Shown piece by piece: positions 8,657-19,192 of a DNA stretch of 64,000 nt. Every line of letters starts with the position of its first letter. Within the stretch, counting starts at the first letter, position 1. A program made the translations under genes and the position numbers. Origin of the DNA: Butyrivibrio proteoclasticus B316 (lineage in GTDB: Bacteria > Bacillota > Clostridia > Lachnospirales > Lachnospiraceae); the NCBI RefSeq assembly GCF_000145035.1, contig NC_014387.1, positions 2,594,001 through 2,658,000 of the forward strand, given 5' to 3'. The notes beneath the pieces were generated by a model. The model had not been told where the DNA came from. It worked only from the letters and a program-made list of their open reading frames with translations, and did not search any database.

Positions 8657-9751
8657 TTATTCTTTTACCACCAAAAATCTGCACTTCTTGCAGGTGATCC
8701 CCAAAAGTACATACGATGTATAGGTCAAAACACCGATCACTATACCAACAAGAGCCCACCAAAACCACTTGAGAACAAACTGATCAACATGCTCTGACAG
8801 AGTTCCAATCCAGGAATCCATCTTGTAAAAGCTGATGAAAAGATCGTTTTCATGCATGAAATAAATCATCAGCGTTGATTTACCCAGATAGTTGATAACT
8901 TTACTATTTGGCATATGAATTCGCCTAAATAATTCAAATAAGCATACAGTGACTATCACAACGGTGATGTCGTGATTAGCAAATTGAGGAGTTGTCTGCA
9001 TAAAGCCATACTGTTCTTCGTTTGAAAGATACTGTGCAATATTCATTGAAGTAACATTGTAATTGGAAATGTACCTAAGAAGGTATGTAACAGCAATCAC
9101 AAGGAACAAGACGTAAAGTCGAATGTGACTAAAGGGATTATATTTCTTGATATATCCGCCAAGTGCATAAAAGAAAACACCTATCATCAAAGTTCTGATT
9201 CCGTTTGCTATTCCCTCAAAAATGTAGGAAGACCAATGGAACTGATCTATCGCGAACAAAGCAAGCAAAAAGCCTGCATATTCCTTAGCTTCAAGTCTTG
9301 ATAAAAACTTATTCAAAAAAACTTTTCCAATCACAACAACCAGGATGTAATATCCGGTGAACCACCATTCGTCGTTAAAAATGTAGAAGCCAACCAGATT
9401 ACGAGCTGAAAGGTCACTGCTTCTACCAGCAATAACTGTTGATACTATTGTCAAAAGAACTGTTGCAAAGCCCACCTCTAATAAAAGCTTCCCGGAAATC
9501 TTCCCAAGATCAACACCTAAATTTTCAACCAAAAAGTATCCGGAAATCATTATAAATAATGCATTTCCAATCATTCCGAAGGTATTACCGGCATCCAGGA
9601 GAAAGAGCTGCTTGAAAAATACCGGATCAGCAAAAGCACCATCATTTATTCTCGTCTGAGGCCCATGCAACTGAATGTGGAAAAGAACTATCAAAACAAT
9701 TGCAAGAATCCTTAAGAGCTCAAAATTTGAATTTCTAACTTTTTTATCCAT
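8657..9751 (-). CDS. Acyltransferase family 3 membrane protein
   Basis: This 364-residue polytopic protein has about ten membrane segments. The opening KKVRNSNFELLRILAIVLIVLFH is typical of the Acyl_transf_3/OafA family, whose conserved His at the end of the first helix (here in LFHIQLHGP) and a later Arg are implicated in acyl transfer. Members O-acetylate or otherwise acylate surface glycans, peptidoglycan or exported metabolites. It stands alone between its own terminator and the lysozyme-like gene. The acceptor cannot be deduced. Confidence 0.88.
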   Translation of the reverse strand: MDKKVRNSNFELLRILAIVLIVLFHIQLHGPQTRINDGAFADPVFFKQLFLLDAGNTFGMIGNALFIMISGYFLVENLGVDLGKISGKLLLEVGFATVLLTIVSTVIAGRSSDLSARNLVGFYIFNDEWWFTGYYILVVVIGKVFLNKFLSRLEAKEYAGFLLALFAIDQFHWSSYIFEGIANGIRTLMIGVFFYALGGYIKKYNPFSHIRLYVLFLVIAVTYLLRYISNYNVTSMNIAQYLSNEEQYGFMQTTPQFANHDITVVIVTVCLFELFRRIHMPNSKVINYLGKSTLMIYFMHENDLFISFYKMDSWIGTLSEHVDQFVLKWFWWALVGIVIGVLTYTSYVLLGITCKKCRFLVVKE

Positions 9752-9809
9752 TTTAATAAAACTTCCCTCAAATCCATATATTTATGTAGATAATCTACTA
9801 ATGCCCTAT

Positions 9810-11411
9810 CTATTCCACTACTCTCAAATAGCTGCTTACGCAGTATAATGTCTGTCCATTATACTCAACACGTGACCACCCATATTCGTTATTTATGCCT
9901 GTTCTAAGCGCAGTCTCTCCGGATGACAAGCTTGCAATGACCTGAGAATCTTCATCTGTTACACTTGGTTTGTTACGCAGATTAACTACATCCTTGGCTG
10001 TGACTGTCTCACTACAATCAGTGAATTTAGTCTTAAATCCTGAAGTTTCCTGCACTGCTGGAGCTGACTCCTGCTTAGGCGCACTTAAGTCTGTTGTCAG
10101 GAAACTTGAAACAGCATAATAGGTATTTCCTTCATAAATCACTCTGCTCCAGCCGCTTGCACTAACACCAGTTCTCTGAGCTGTCTGGCCATTTTCCAAA
10201 GTCACCATTACAGTACTGTCACTTCCCTGGCTTGGCTTATTTCTAAGATTAGTACTATTCTTGGCAGTTACTGTCTCATCGACTGCATCGAAATTCATAA
10301 GTGCCTCAACATCTGCAGAAGCTGTTTCCCTCTCAGATGTGTCTTTGGCAGTTTCTGTTCCATTGTAGCCAAAATAAGCAACATCTATATCAACCTTACC
10401 ATTTATACCGGGAACTGTGCCCATACTGGTATACTGCCACATAGCGCACTGTCCGTCATAAGATGGACCCTTTGCCAGATTTTGGGTATCCTGATCATAC
10501 CAGGCCATCCATATCTTGTATTTTTGCTGAATCTGTGAGGTGTTCCATTTGGCGTCGCCCGCAAGTTCACTTCTTGAAGCGTAAAAGATTGGAGTATAGC
10601 CCGCATTATATATGGTATCCAAAAAAGTCAGCGCGATAGCACTCCTCTCATCCTGTGTCAGGTTAACCTGCCTGCTTGCTGCATTTTCAAAACCTTCGCA
10701 GTTATAGCCAACAGGATATGTTATAGAATATTTGGCTATATAATTGGTCACCCAGTTAGCTTCCTCTATGGCCTCAGCATTACTGACAGCAGTGGAAAAA
10801 AAGTATGCTCCGACTTTTATTCCATTTTTTTCCGCTTCCTGCATATTGAATTTGGCATTTGTATCAGCCTTTATCTCGCCCGTCTTGGAATCCCTGTAGC
10901 CCACTCTTACCATTGCAAAATCAATGCCGCTTCCTGCAACCTGTCCCCAGTCAATTGTTCCCTGAAATCTGGAAACATCTATTCCATTAGTAATATTGGA
11001 ATTCTCAGAAACGCTACTGGCGCTTACAATCTGAGTTATATCAATCTCAGCACCTGTAGCTGCCTTAACAGATTCCTGCAGATCACCATCGCTATCATCA
11101 ACACTTGAAGCACTTCCTGCTTCTTCTGTATTATGAATGCTATCGCTCTGGCTACTATTATCTGTAGGCTCATCACTAGTCAAAAGAGCTGTTCCCTCAT
11201 CAGAAGCTAACTCTGTGCTGATTTCTATCCCTGACTCTACTTCTTCAAACAAATTGTCATTTTCTTCCCGAGGCTTAGTCGGCTTTTGGATCAGTAATAC
11301 TATGATGCCTATAACTAATACCAGCAGTATTACTGCGCCACCAATAGCAATAGGACCAATTCCTCCCTTTTCTTCAAAGTCAAAATCATCGCTGTCAAAG
11401 TCTTTTTTCAT
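9810..11411 (-). CDS. Membrane-anchored GH25 lysozyme-like protein with two SH3 domains
   Basis: A short acidic cytoplasmic head is followed by one membrane helix (about residues 20-41), a Ser/Glu-rich linker and a GH25 domain (about 143-355: GIDVSRFQGTIDW, AMWQYTSMGTVPGING, VDIDVAYFGY). Two bacterial SH3 repeats follow (about 375-440 and 460-533, each with NLRNKPS and GWSRV). GH25 enzymes hydrolyse the muramic acid-glucosamine bond of peptidoglycan. Asp145 of the first strand and Glu239 are present, but the usual Asp two residues before the Glu is Asn237 (YNCEG). The enzyme may be slow or adapted. The SH3 domains probably bind peptidoglycan stem peptides. A GGAGAG site precedes the ATG. Confidence 0.88.
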   Translation of the reverse strand: MKKDFDSDDFDFEEKGGIGPIAIGGAVILLVLVIGIIVLLIQKPTKPREENDNLFEEVESGIEISTELASDEGTALLTSDEPTDNSSQSDSIHNTEEAGSASSVDDSDGDLQESVKAATGAEIDITQIVSASSVSENSNITNGIDVSRFQGTIDWGQVAGSGIDFAMVRVGYRDSKTGEIKADTNAKFNMQEAEKNGIKVGAYFFSTAVSNAEAIEEANWVTNYIAKYSITYPVGYNCEGFENAASRQVNLTQDERSAIALTFLDTIYNAGYTPIFYASRSELAGDAKWNTSQIQQKYKIWMAWYDQDTQNLAKGPSYDGQCAMWQYTSMGTVPGINGKVDIDVAYFGYNGTETAKDTSERETASADVEALMNFDAVDETVTAKNSTNLRNKPSQGSDSTVMVTLENGQTAQRTGVSASGWSRVIYEGNTYYAVSSFLTTDLSAPKQESAPAVQETSGFKTKFTDCSETVTAKDVVNLRNKPSVTDEDSQVIASLSSGETALRTGINNEYGWSRVEYNGQTLYCVSSYLRVVE

Positions 11412-11530
11412 ATTTCTCTCCGCCTAAAACGTCATAACAAACACGAATTTATCCTATCACATACACCCTCCATTATCAATGCAAATCAAGTAACCATGCG
11501 GCATTAAACACCCCCAGTGTATCAACCCCT

Positions 11531-11557
11531 CAAAAAAATGTGCAGCTTAATGCACAT
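11531..11557 (-). terminator. Rho-independent terminator behind the diguanylate cyclase gene
   Basis: ATGTGCA at 11538-11544 and TGCACAT at 11551-11557 form a hairpin. On the minus strand it is followed directly by a run of seven T. It lies downstream of the gene ending at 11652 and upstream of the lysozyme-like gene. Confidence 0.8.
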
Positions 11558-11572
11558 TTCTGTCTGAACAGT

Positions 11573-11620
11573 AATAATTCCCTTGCCATTACATTATCAG
11601 AATGACAAGGGATTGTTATT
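11573..11620 (-). other. Stable hairpin downstream of the diguanylate cyclase gene
   Basis: A stem made of AATAATTCCCTTG (11573-11585) and CAAGGGATTGTTATT (11606-11620) lacks a clean T run. It sits between the stop of the gene ending at 11652 and the terminator at 11531-11557. It may stabilise the mRNA 3' end or be a second, weaker terminator. Confidence 0.55.
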
Positions 11621-11651
11621 TCTAACTGTATAGTTTTTTCTATATCTTATA

Positions 11652-13025
11652 CTATTTATGCTCAGACTCTTTATTTCTCCTATCCTGATGCGTCTGATAA
11701 AAAGCACGTTTGTCAGCGTACATTGCTGTATCTGCCCTATTAAACACCTCCATATAACCATAATCTACTGCCGGATCATATGTTGCACACCCGATTGAAA
11801 CCCCGATTTCAAAGCTTGAATCATGCAATATCGGTGATTCCAGATTTTTCTTATCAACCTCTTCTCTGATTCTTTCAATGTTTACAGATGGATCAACATC
11901 TTCCAGAATACAAACAAATTCATCGCCGCCGATACGGTATATTCTATGTCCTTCAAAAAATCTGCTGATGTCCTTTGCCACAGAAACAATGACCATATCG
12001 CCATATTCATGGCCAAAAGTATCGTTCACAGCTTTCAACTGATTAATGTCAAAAACAACTACAGAAAAAGATATCCTGAGGCCATCTATCAATTTCTTTT
12101 CCAAACGATTTACATATTCTTCATAGGAAGTTCTGTTGTTAAGTCCTGTAAGGCTATCAACATAAGCACGGGATCGGATAACCTCTATCTGCTTGGCAAG
12201 TCTTGCCTGCATGACATTGATCTTGTCGCCCAAAAGATCCACAGCATCGCCAAAGCCATTTTTACTCTCAATGCTTGCAAGTGAAGTATAATCCTCAGTT
12301 TCTGACTCAGGCGCCACCTCATGGACCAAAGTCTCTATTCCAACAGACAGATCATTCATCTTTTTGTATAAATGCATAAAGCTCTTTCTAAAGCGAGTAG
12401 CAATTATAACAGATAGCCCAAGGCTGAATACAAAAGCTAATACTGTAAAGCCGATTGTTATAGTTCCAAGCTGTTTAATTCTGTTCTGATACCACCTGGC
12501 CTCAAAGTCAACAGCCACAATTCCGGCCACATCTCCGTTTGAATCATATACAGGAGAATAGGCACTGTAAAACTTGCCCCAATCATCCTCATAAGGCTCA
12601 TCATCAACATCTGCCTTACCCTTACTGGCATTATAAAGTGCATCAGTATAAACAATAGGCGAGCCGAACTCTCCCGGATTCTCTATTGTGGGATCAACTC
12701 CGAAAACAAACTCTCTTTCACCTACCTGCATTATGCAATATATGTACGAAAGCTCAATATTATCCTGAAAATATGTCAGATTCTCCATAACTCTCTGATA
12801 CTCCGGAGACCCCTGATCATCAGCTGTCATTTTAGCCAGATCATCACCATTTATCATGGCAGCTGCTGTATTAGAGATATCAAGCATTCGCTCATCAATT
12901 TGCGCTCTCATAGCTTTCAGCGCAGCCTTAGAAAGGATCACGCCAAAAGCCAAATTAAACAGTATCATAAGTGTTATGATAAGCAGTGTATATTTAGTTG
13001 TCCTTTTAATTTTTCTTATGCGCAT
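11652..13025 (-). CDS. Membrane diguanylate cyclase with extracellular sensor domain (GGDEF)
   Basis: The 457-residue protein has an N-terminal helix (about 11-33) and an extracytoplasmic domain with PDC/Cache features (ELSYIYCIMQVGEREFVFGVDP; YSPVYDSNGDVAGIVAVDFEA). A second helix lies at about 190-210, followed by a signalling linker and a GGDEF domain. The active-site motif is intact at 366-370 (RIGGDEF), preceded by VFDINQLKAVNDTFGHEYGD, so cyclic-di-GMP synthesis is expected. It is transcribed divergently from an HD-GYP gene across a 255-base AT-rich spacer. This arrangement would place synthesis and breakdown under shared upstream DNA. Confidence 0.92.
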   Translation of the reverse strand: MRIRKIKRTTKYTLLIITLMILFNLAFGVILSKAALKAMRAQIDERMLDISNTAAAMINGDDLAKMTADDQGSPEYQRVMENLTYFQDNIELSYIYCIMQVGEREFVFGVDPTIENPGEFGSPIVYTDALYNASKGKADVDDEPYEDDWGKFYSAYSPVYDSNGDVAGIVAVDFEARWYQNRIKQLGTITIGFTVLAFVFSLGLSVIIATRFRKSFMHLYKKMNDLSVGIETLVHEVAPESETEDYTSLASIESKNGFGDAVDLLGDKINVMQARLAKQIEVIRSRAYVDSLTGLNNRTSYEEYVNRLEKKLIDGLRISFSVVVFDINQLKAVNDTFGHEYGDMVIVSVAKDISRFFEGHRIYRIGGDEFVCILEDVDPSVNIERIREEVDKKNLESPILHDSSFEIGVSIGCATYDPAVDYGYMEVFNRADTAMYADKRAFYQTHQDRRNKESEHK

Positions 13026-13280
13026 ATAGTATATAAAAATCTTTGTTTTTACGTTTCTTTTAAATTATATCACTTTCCTCTTCAGGCAAGAAATTTCTTG
13101 TTGCTGACCGTTTTTATATTATTTCAGACAGGCTCTACGAATTCCAATTTATCAATCTTTGCATCAAATTAAATTTCTATAAAATCTAATAAAGAATTAT
13201 TTAATTAGCGTCAAACCGATAATAATCGTTTATAATCTGTTCATAGAATAGACTTTTGTTAAATGAGGTTTATATAAATC

Positions 13281-14597
13281 ATGTTCATCCCAATCTTACA
13301 ATATTATTGGCCAAGAATACTTGTCGCATTACTGTTTGTAGGCGCTTCTGCATTTATGATAAGCAGAAAAAAACAGGGTATAGATATGCTCATTAGTTGT
13401 CTTATCCTTTTCTTTATTTCTTGCCCAGTAGTCTCTATAATAGTGGAAATCTTTATTTCAAATTCTATAGCAATACATCTTATTCCTTTATTTAAACTTG
13501 ATTTTGAAACCTCGAGGGCAGTATATTCTATTTTTTTACTTGTAATTGACTTACTAACCTTCATTCTCCCAATTTATATCTACCACAAAGTACTCGGTGA
13601 AAGACTCATCATTGCAGGTACTATTTATGTTGAGTTTCTTTTACAGGACAGATTTGCTCAAGTTATCTCTTTTTCTGCCCTTTCATACTTTTTCATTTAC
13701 ATTATCGATCTGGTAATTCTGGGTCTTATCCACAAAAAAGACCTGGAATATATTTCCAATCATAACGACTTCATCAACTGGAAACCTGTATTTTTCTATT
13801 ATCTGGCTCTATATGTTCTGATGGATATCTGCTATGGAGCAGACTATATTTTCCCTGCTCTTGATTCAGATACACCAAACATACAGACCATATGGCTTGC
13901 AACAGTTGTTATCCTTGCCGCCTTTTCCGGAGCAGCTTTTTCCAAATTAAATGTTATAGTGTCAAAAGAGAATGAGAAAAAAATCAGATATATGCGCAAG
14001 TTTCAGGAGAATCAGACTGATATCATCAGAGACTTTGCGACAATTTCTGAAGCAAAATCAGGGGAAACAGGTCAGCACATCAGGCGTGTGTCCGAATATA
14101 CCGCAATACTAGCCAGAGGCATAATAAAAGACTCAACAGATATTATGTACATAAAGGTTGCTTCCATGATGCACGATATCGGAAAACTGATGATTCCTAA
14201 TGAAATCATTGAAAAGCCCGGTAAACTTTCTCCGGAAGAGTACGAGACTGTTAAGACTCACTCTGAATTTGGAGATAGCCTTCTATCTCACAGCGAAGGC
14301 GAGATCATGACCATAGCAAGGACCATAGCCTATGAGCACCACGAGAGATGGGATGGTCATGGATACCCAAGAGGTTTAAAAGGAGATTCAATCTCTATAT
14401 ATGCGCAGATTGTTTCTGTAGCTGACGTTTATGATGCACTCACTAGCAAGCGCTCTTACAAAGAGCCCTGGGATCCACTGGAAGCAAGAATAGAAATAAT
14501 CCGCCAAAAAGGTCATCAATTCTCGCCTAAAGTTGTAGATAATTTTATCGACAGATACGATGAAATAGAAGAAATAAGAAAAAAGTACGCAGATTGA
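13281..14597 (+). CDS. Membrane HD-GYP domain phosphodiesterase
   Basis: The first 225 residues contain six or seven hydrophobic helices and act as a membrane sensor or anchor. A short coiled stretch leads to an HD-GYP domain with the metal-binding HDIGK at 298-302, HxxxGD-type spacing, HHERWDGHGYP (GYP at 361-363) and VADVYDALTS. HD-GYP enzymes hydrolyse cyclic-di-GMP. All signature residues are present, so activity is likely. It is one of the few plus-strand genes here and ends in a bidirectional terminator shared with gdhA. The only SD-like sequence (GAGG) is about 13 bases from the ATG, so translation may be weak. Confidence 0.9.
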   Translation: MFIPILQYYWPRILVALLFVGASAFMISRKKQGIDMLISCLILFFISCPVVSIIVEIFISNSIAIHLIPLFKLDFETSRAVYSIFLLVIDLLTFILPIYIYHKVLGERLIIAGTIYVEFLLQDRFAQVISFSALSYFFIYIIDLVILGLIHKKDLEYISNHNDFINWKPVFFYYLALYVLMDICYGADYIFPALDSDTPNIQTIWLATVVILAAFSGAAFSKLNVIVSKENEKKIRYMRKFQENQTDIIRDFATISEAKSGETGQHIRRVSEYTAILARGIIKDSTDIMYIKVASMMHDIGKLMIPNEIIEKPGKLSPEEYETVKTHSEFGDSLLSHSEGEIMTIARTIAYEHHERWDGHGYPRGLKGDSISIYAQIVSVADVYDALTSKRSYKEPWDPLEARIEIIRQKGHQFSPKVVDNFIDRYDEIEEIRKKYAD

Positions 14598-14604
14598 TCA
14601 CTAA

Positions 14605-14657
14605 AAAAAGCAGCAAATGCCTTATCTCTTACGGAGAAGATTGCACTTGCTGCTTAT
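14605..14657. terminator. Bidirectional terminator between the HD-GYP gene and gdhA
   Basis: AAGCAGCAAATGC pairs with GCACTTGCTGCTT around an inner loop. Ts follow on the plus side and AAAAAAA on the opposite side supplies the U run for the minus-strand gdhA transcript. It serves both convergent genes. Confidence 0.8.
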
Positions 14658-14680
14658 TATTTCAAAACCACTGAAATGTA

Positions 14681-16063
<1,383 letters not shown>

Positions 16064-16137
16064 TCAAATATTTAAAAGCAGCGCATCCATAACTAAGTCT
16101 TCATGTAAAAGAATATGCAGAGCAATTTACGTTATAC

Positions 16138-16172
16138 AAAAAGGGCGTAAGAAACCTACGGTCTATACGCCC
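16138..16172 (-). terminator. Rho-independent terminator of the Gfo/Idh gene
   Basis: GGGCGTA (16143-16149) and TACGCCC (16166-16172) form a stem with a 16-base loop. On the minus strand the stem is followed by TTTTT. It lies about 70 bases past the oxidoreductase stop. Confidence 0.85.
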
Positions 16173-16243
16173 CATTGCGCAGACATCACTGCCTGTTGGA
16201 TATTATAAACTTTAATAAGTTAAAGTGCAAGAGTTTTTTTATT

Positions 16244-17383
16244 TTAAGATTCCTGGCTTTCTTCGCTCTGGGAATTTACTTCAGGCTTCTGTTCTGTTTC
16301 AACCCGCGGGCTTATGTCAGCAGCACTCTGTTCGTCAGATCTTTCCACCTGGTAAGAACTCTCATTGTGGGCTGATGTTTTCTCAAACTGAGTAGCGGCA
16401 TCTTCCTCTCCCGGAAATCTGATTCCGTTGGTCTTACGAATAAAATCCATCATATCGAGCATTTTCAGAGTTTCGGAATGTGGCATTTCAGGGCACTCAA
16501 GCCATCCTTCCTTCATAGCCTTCACGCAGGATTCAATTTCATATTCATACCCGGAAATCTGCTTTGGCCTCTTGTAGCTGGCTGTCTTCTTGTATGAAGA
16601 ATCATAAACATGAATAGCTTCAAAATTATTAATGTTATCCACAACTATGTAGCCCTTTGGTCCATAGATAACGCCGCTTCTATCACTGATTCCAAGTGCA
16701 GTAGCATTCAGTACTGCCATTCTGCCATCCTTGTATCTGAGTGTGATACTATCCTGCATATCCATTCCATGGTTATTAAAAGTACAGATAGAAGCTATAT
16801 CGCTGACATCATTTCCAAAGGCCATAGAAGCAAAGTTAAGCACATATACTCCAAGGTCCAGAAGTGCACCGCCACCAAGTTCAGGAAGATTTATCCTATC
16901 TACACCTGCGATGTTGTATCCAAGATTTGCAGTCAGCATATAAGGCTGACCAATTACATTGCTAGCAATAACCTCTGCAAGCTTACTTCTAAGAGGCATG
17001 TATCTTGGCCAAATTGCTTCGGTCAGCAAAAGTTTCTTCTCCTCCGCAATTCTAAACACTTCTTCTGCCTGAGCTCTATTTAGCATAAATGCTTTCTCGC
17101 ATATAACATTTTTACCGGCAGATAATGCAAGCTTAACATTCTCGAAATGCTCAGAATGTGGTGTGGCTACATAAACTAGTTCAACCTTAGGGTCACTTAC
17201 AAGTTCAGCATATGAACCGTATGCCTTTTTGACGCCATGCTCTGAGGCAAATTTCTGTGCTTTCTCAAGGCTTCTGGATCCTACTGCATAGCATTCGACA
17301 CCCTTGGTAGCCTTAAGTGTATCTGCCATTACACCTGCTATGTTACCGGCACCCATGATAGCAACTTTTACCCTTCCAAACAT
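16244..17383 (-). CDS. Gfo/Idh/MocA family oxidoreductase
   Basis: The N-terminal Rossmann fold begins VKVAIMGAGNIAG and contains the family's VYVATPHSEHFENVKLAL and GKNVICEKAFMLN, whose EK lysine is the usual catalytic residue. The C-terminal part (about residues 130-325) is the substrate domain, with ELGGGALLDLGVY typical of the dihydrodiol-dehydrogenase-like branch. Members use NAD(P) to oxidise sugars, inositols or related diols. The last 50 residues are an unusual Ser/Glu-rich disordered tail. GGAGGT precedes the start. It appears monocistronic, and the substrate is unknown. Confidence 0.88.
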   Translation of the reverse strand: MFGRVKVAIMGAGNIAGVMADTLKATKGVECYAVGSRSLEKAQKFASEHGVKKAYGSYAELVSDPKVELVYVATPHSEHFENVKLALSAGKNVICEKAFMLNRAQAEEVFRIAEEKKLLLTEAIWPRYMPLRSKLAEVIASNVIGQPYMLTANLGYNIAGVDRINLPELGGGALLDLGVYVLNFASMAFGNDVSDIASICTFNNHGMDMQDSITLRYKDGRMAVLNATALGISDRSGVIYGPKGYIVVDNINNFEAIHVYDSSYKKTASYKRPKQISGYEYEIESCVKAMKEGWLECPEMPHSETLKMLDMMDFIRKTNGIRFPGEEDAATQFEKTSAHNESSYQVERSDEQSAADISPRVETEQKPEVNSQSEESQES

Positions 17384-17506
17384 ATATGGTTACCTCCATT
17401 TTGTAATAATATGATGTAAAAACCTCTTCATTTCTGCAAAATCCCAGCAATTCTACAAATATTCGAAAGCCGCTAATTTACTACGTAAACTTCTCATATT
17501 ACACAA

Positions 17507-17532
17507 GTAGCCAGCAAAAAAATGCTGGCTAC
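17507..17532. terminator. Perfect hairpin downstream of the SH3 protein gene
   Basis: A perfect ten-base stem (GTAGCCAGCA/TGCTGGCTAC) encloses six A. On the minus strand it follows the gene ending at 17629, but only a mixed T-rich sequence comes after it. It is therefore a probable but imperfect terminator. Confidence 0.6.
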
Positions 17533-17628
17533 TAATTTCTTCTTATTTCTATTATAACTTCTTGAACGCAAGATTCAAGAATGCTGCAAATCGGTAATGC
17601 AAAGTTTACTTCACCGAATGACTGATAG

Positions 17629-18918
17629 TTATTCCTTGGTCAGGAACTCTGACTTAATATATCCTGTCTTCTTGTTATACTCTACCTTGGCCCATCCGCT
17701 TGCATACTGTTCTACAACGTTAACAGTACTGCCTGAATAGATCATTTCAAGAACCTCTGACTCTGTGCTCTGGCTCTTACGAAGTCTTACTGTATCGCTA
17801 ACCTGCATCTTACCGGTGTCTGAAGATTTAACCGTAGTCTGTGATGCATCTGCCGACTGAGTATTCTGGTCACCATCCTCATTCTCTGAATTGTCAACTT
17901 CTGTAGTTTCCTCACCTACAACCTCAAAGAACTCTGTCTTGACGTAAGCTATTCCGCCCTTATACTCAATCTTGCTCCAGCCATTTGCAAGAGCCTCAAG
18001 CTGCTTGAACTCTTCGCCCTTGGCAGTCTTGGAAATGACATCTGCTGTCTCACTGTCAGAGCTTCGAATATTGATAACGTCAGTAGCCCTGATAGTATGT
18101 GTTGTAACTGTAGCTACAGCTGCTTCAGAAGTAGCTTCACTTGCTGAATCATCTGAGCTTGTCTCTTCAGTAGCAGAATCGCTGCTGGCCTCAGAAGAAG
18201 CAAGTGCCTCACCAACTGATACCTGAAGTCCTGCTCTCATCTTGGTAAGGAATTCAGCAAGTGCCTCATCTGAATTAACCATCTCGTTGTATTCCGTAGC
18301 GACCTTGTTATTAAGATCTATAACGTCTTCCTGTAAATTAACCTGCTTGAGGTACTCGATTTCATTGGCATTGGCAATATCGCCATTTATATAGAGATTT
18401 CCATTATCATCTGTGCAAATATATAATGACTCAAGTCCAGGAACAGCCTTATCATAATCAAAAAGCTTAACTTCATTGTAAACATATGCAACATAGCTTC
18501 CTGCAACAGGCCCGGGTTTGGTATACACAGTAACAACTCTGAACTCTTCTATGTAGTCAGACGCTGCTACAGCCTTGAGAAGCTGTGTATCCTCAAGTCC
18601 CTTATATATTGATTTGATAGTATCTGAATCGCCATTAGCTAAAGCCGTATAATATTCATTGATCAGATAATTAACATCTTCATATGCGTTTTCTGCCATA
18701 GGGATAACTTCAGTTATCTCAAGCGTTGATTCAAGACTTGCATCTGCAACTGAAGCGGCTATTTCCTTGGTCCTCTTATTGGCATTCAGCGCAATAACTA
18801 CAGTGAGAATAACAGCCAAAACAAACAATATTGGCATCAGATATTTCTTATTGTCTCCTAGCAAGGCAAAAATATTCTTCCTATCATTTCTAAATGAATA
18901 ATTCTTCTTTTTCATCAA
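17629..18918 (-). CDS. Membrane-anchored protein with two C-terminal SH3 domains
   Basis: The 429-residue protein has a basic cytoplasmic head, one membrane helix at about residues 28-45, and an extracellular domain of about 130 residues. That domain has an NTF2-like feel (INEYYTALANGDSDTIKSIYKG, FRVVTVYTKPGPVAGSYVAYVYNEV). An acidic Ser/Glu linker precedes two bacterial SH3 repeats (about 270-335 and 365-429, each with a GW(S/A)K(I/V)EY core). It is probably a cell-wall-facing protein that binds peptidoglycan. No catalytic domain is seen, so the role is unknown. Confidence 0.75.
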   Translation of the reverse strand: MMKKKNYSFRNDRKNIFALLGDNKKYLMPILFVLAVILTVVIALNANKRTKEIAASVADASLESTLEITEVIPMAENAYEDVNYLINEYYTALANGDSDTIKSIYKGLEDTQLLKAVAASDYIEEFRVVTVYTKPGPVAGSYVAYVYNEVKLFDYDKAVPGLESLYICTDDNGNLYINGDIANANEIEYLKQVNLQEDVIDLNNKVATEYNEMVNSDEALAEFLTKMRAGLQVSVGEALASSEASSDSATEETSSDDSASEATSEAAVATVTTHTIRATDVINIRSSDSETADVISKTAKGEEFKQLEALANGWSKIEYKGGIAYVKTEFFEVVGEETTEVDNSENEDGDQNTQSADASQTTVKSSDTGKMQVSDTVRLRKSQSTESEVLEMIYSGSTVNVVEQYASGWAKVEYNKKTGYIKSEFLTKE

Positions 18919-18964
18919 AAACCTCTATCTATGAAAATATAACTCAAAAAATGCAATAAAAGTA

Positions 18965-19037
18965 TGCACCCGACAGGAATTCGAACCTGCATCAAAGGCG
19001 TCGGAGGCCTACGTTCTATCCGTTAGACTACGGGTGC
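18965..19037 (-). tRNA. tRNA-Arg, anticodon CCG (atypical)
   Basis: On the minus strand a seven-base-pair acceptor stem (GCACCCG/CGGGTGC) encloses a cloverleaf whose anticodon loop is CTCCGAC, giving anticodon CCG for the arginine codon CGG. The CCA end is not encoded. Several departures are visible: a C-A mismatch at D-stem pair 12-23, a T-T mismatch at anticodon-stem pair 27-43, and a T loop of eight bases (TTCGAATT) instead of seven. It is probably a functional minor tRNA, but may be weakened. Confidence 0.85.
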
Positions 19038-19192
19038 ATAAACGTACCAAGCCATGATAACATAATTCTCCCTGAAAGTCCAATATCACGCCGCTTCTAG
19101 TGCTTCCAAAGTTCGCTCCTTGCTGCCCCTAAGCAGTAATTGTTCCCTGGTTAATCTGCAGACGCAAAGTCTCACAACGCCTCCTGTGAACA

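Noticed and set aside
13026..13280. Possible cyclic-di-GMP riboswitch between the divergent GGDEF and HD-GYP genes
   Set aside because: No GEMM-type core could be found on either strand; the spacer looks like ordinary promoter DNA.
19045..19190. Possible SRP or other small RNA between tRNA-Arg and the DUF5688 gene
   Set aside because: The GGAAGCA-like sequence is present, but the conserved SRP helix-8 order is not, and no other RNA family fits.
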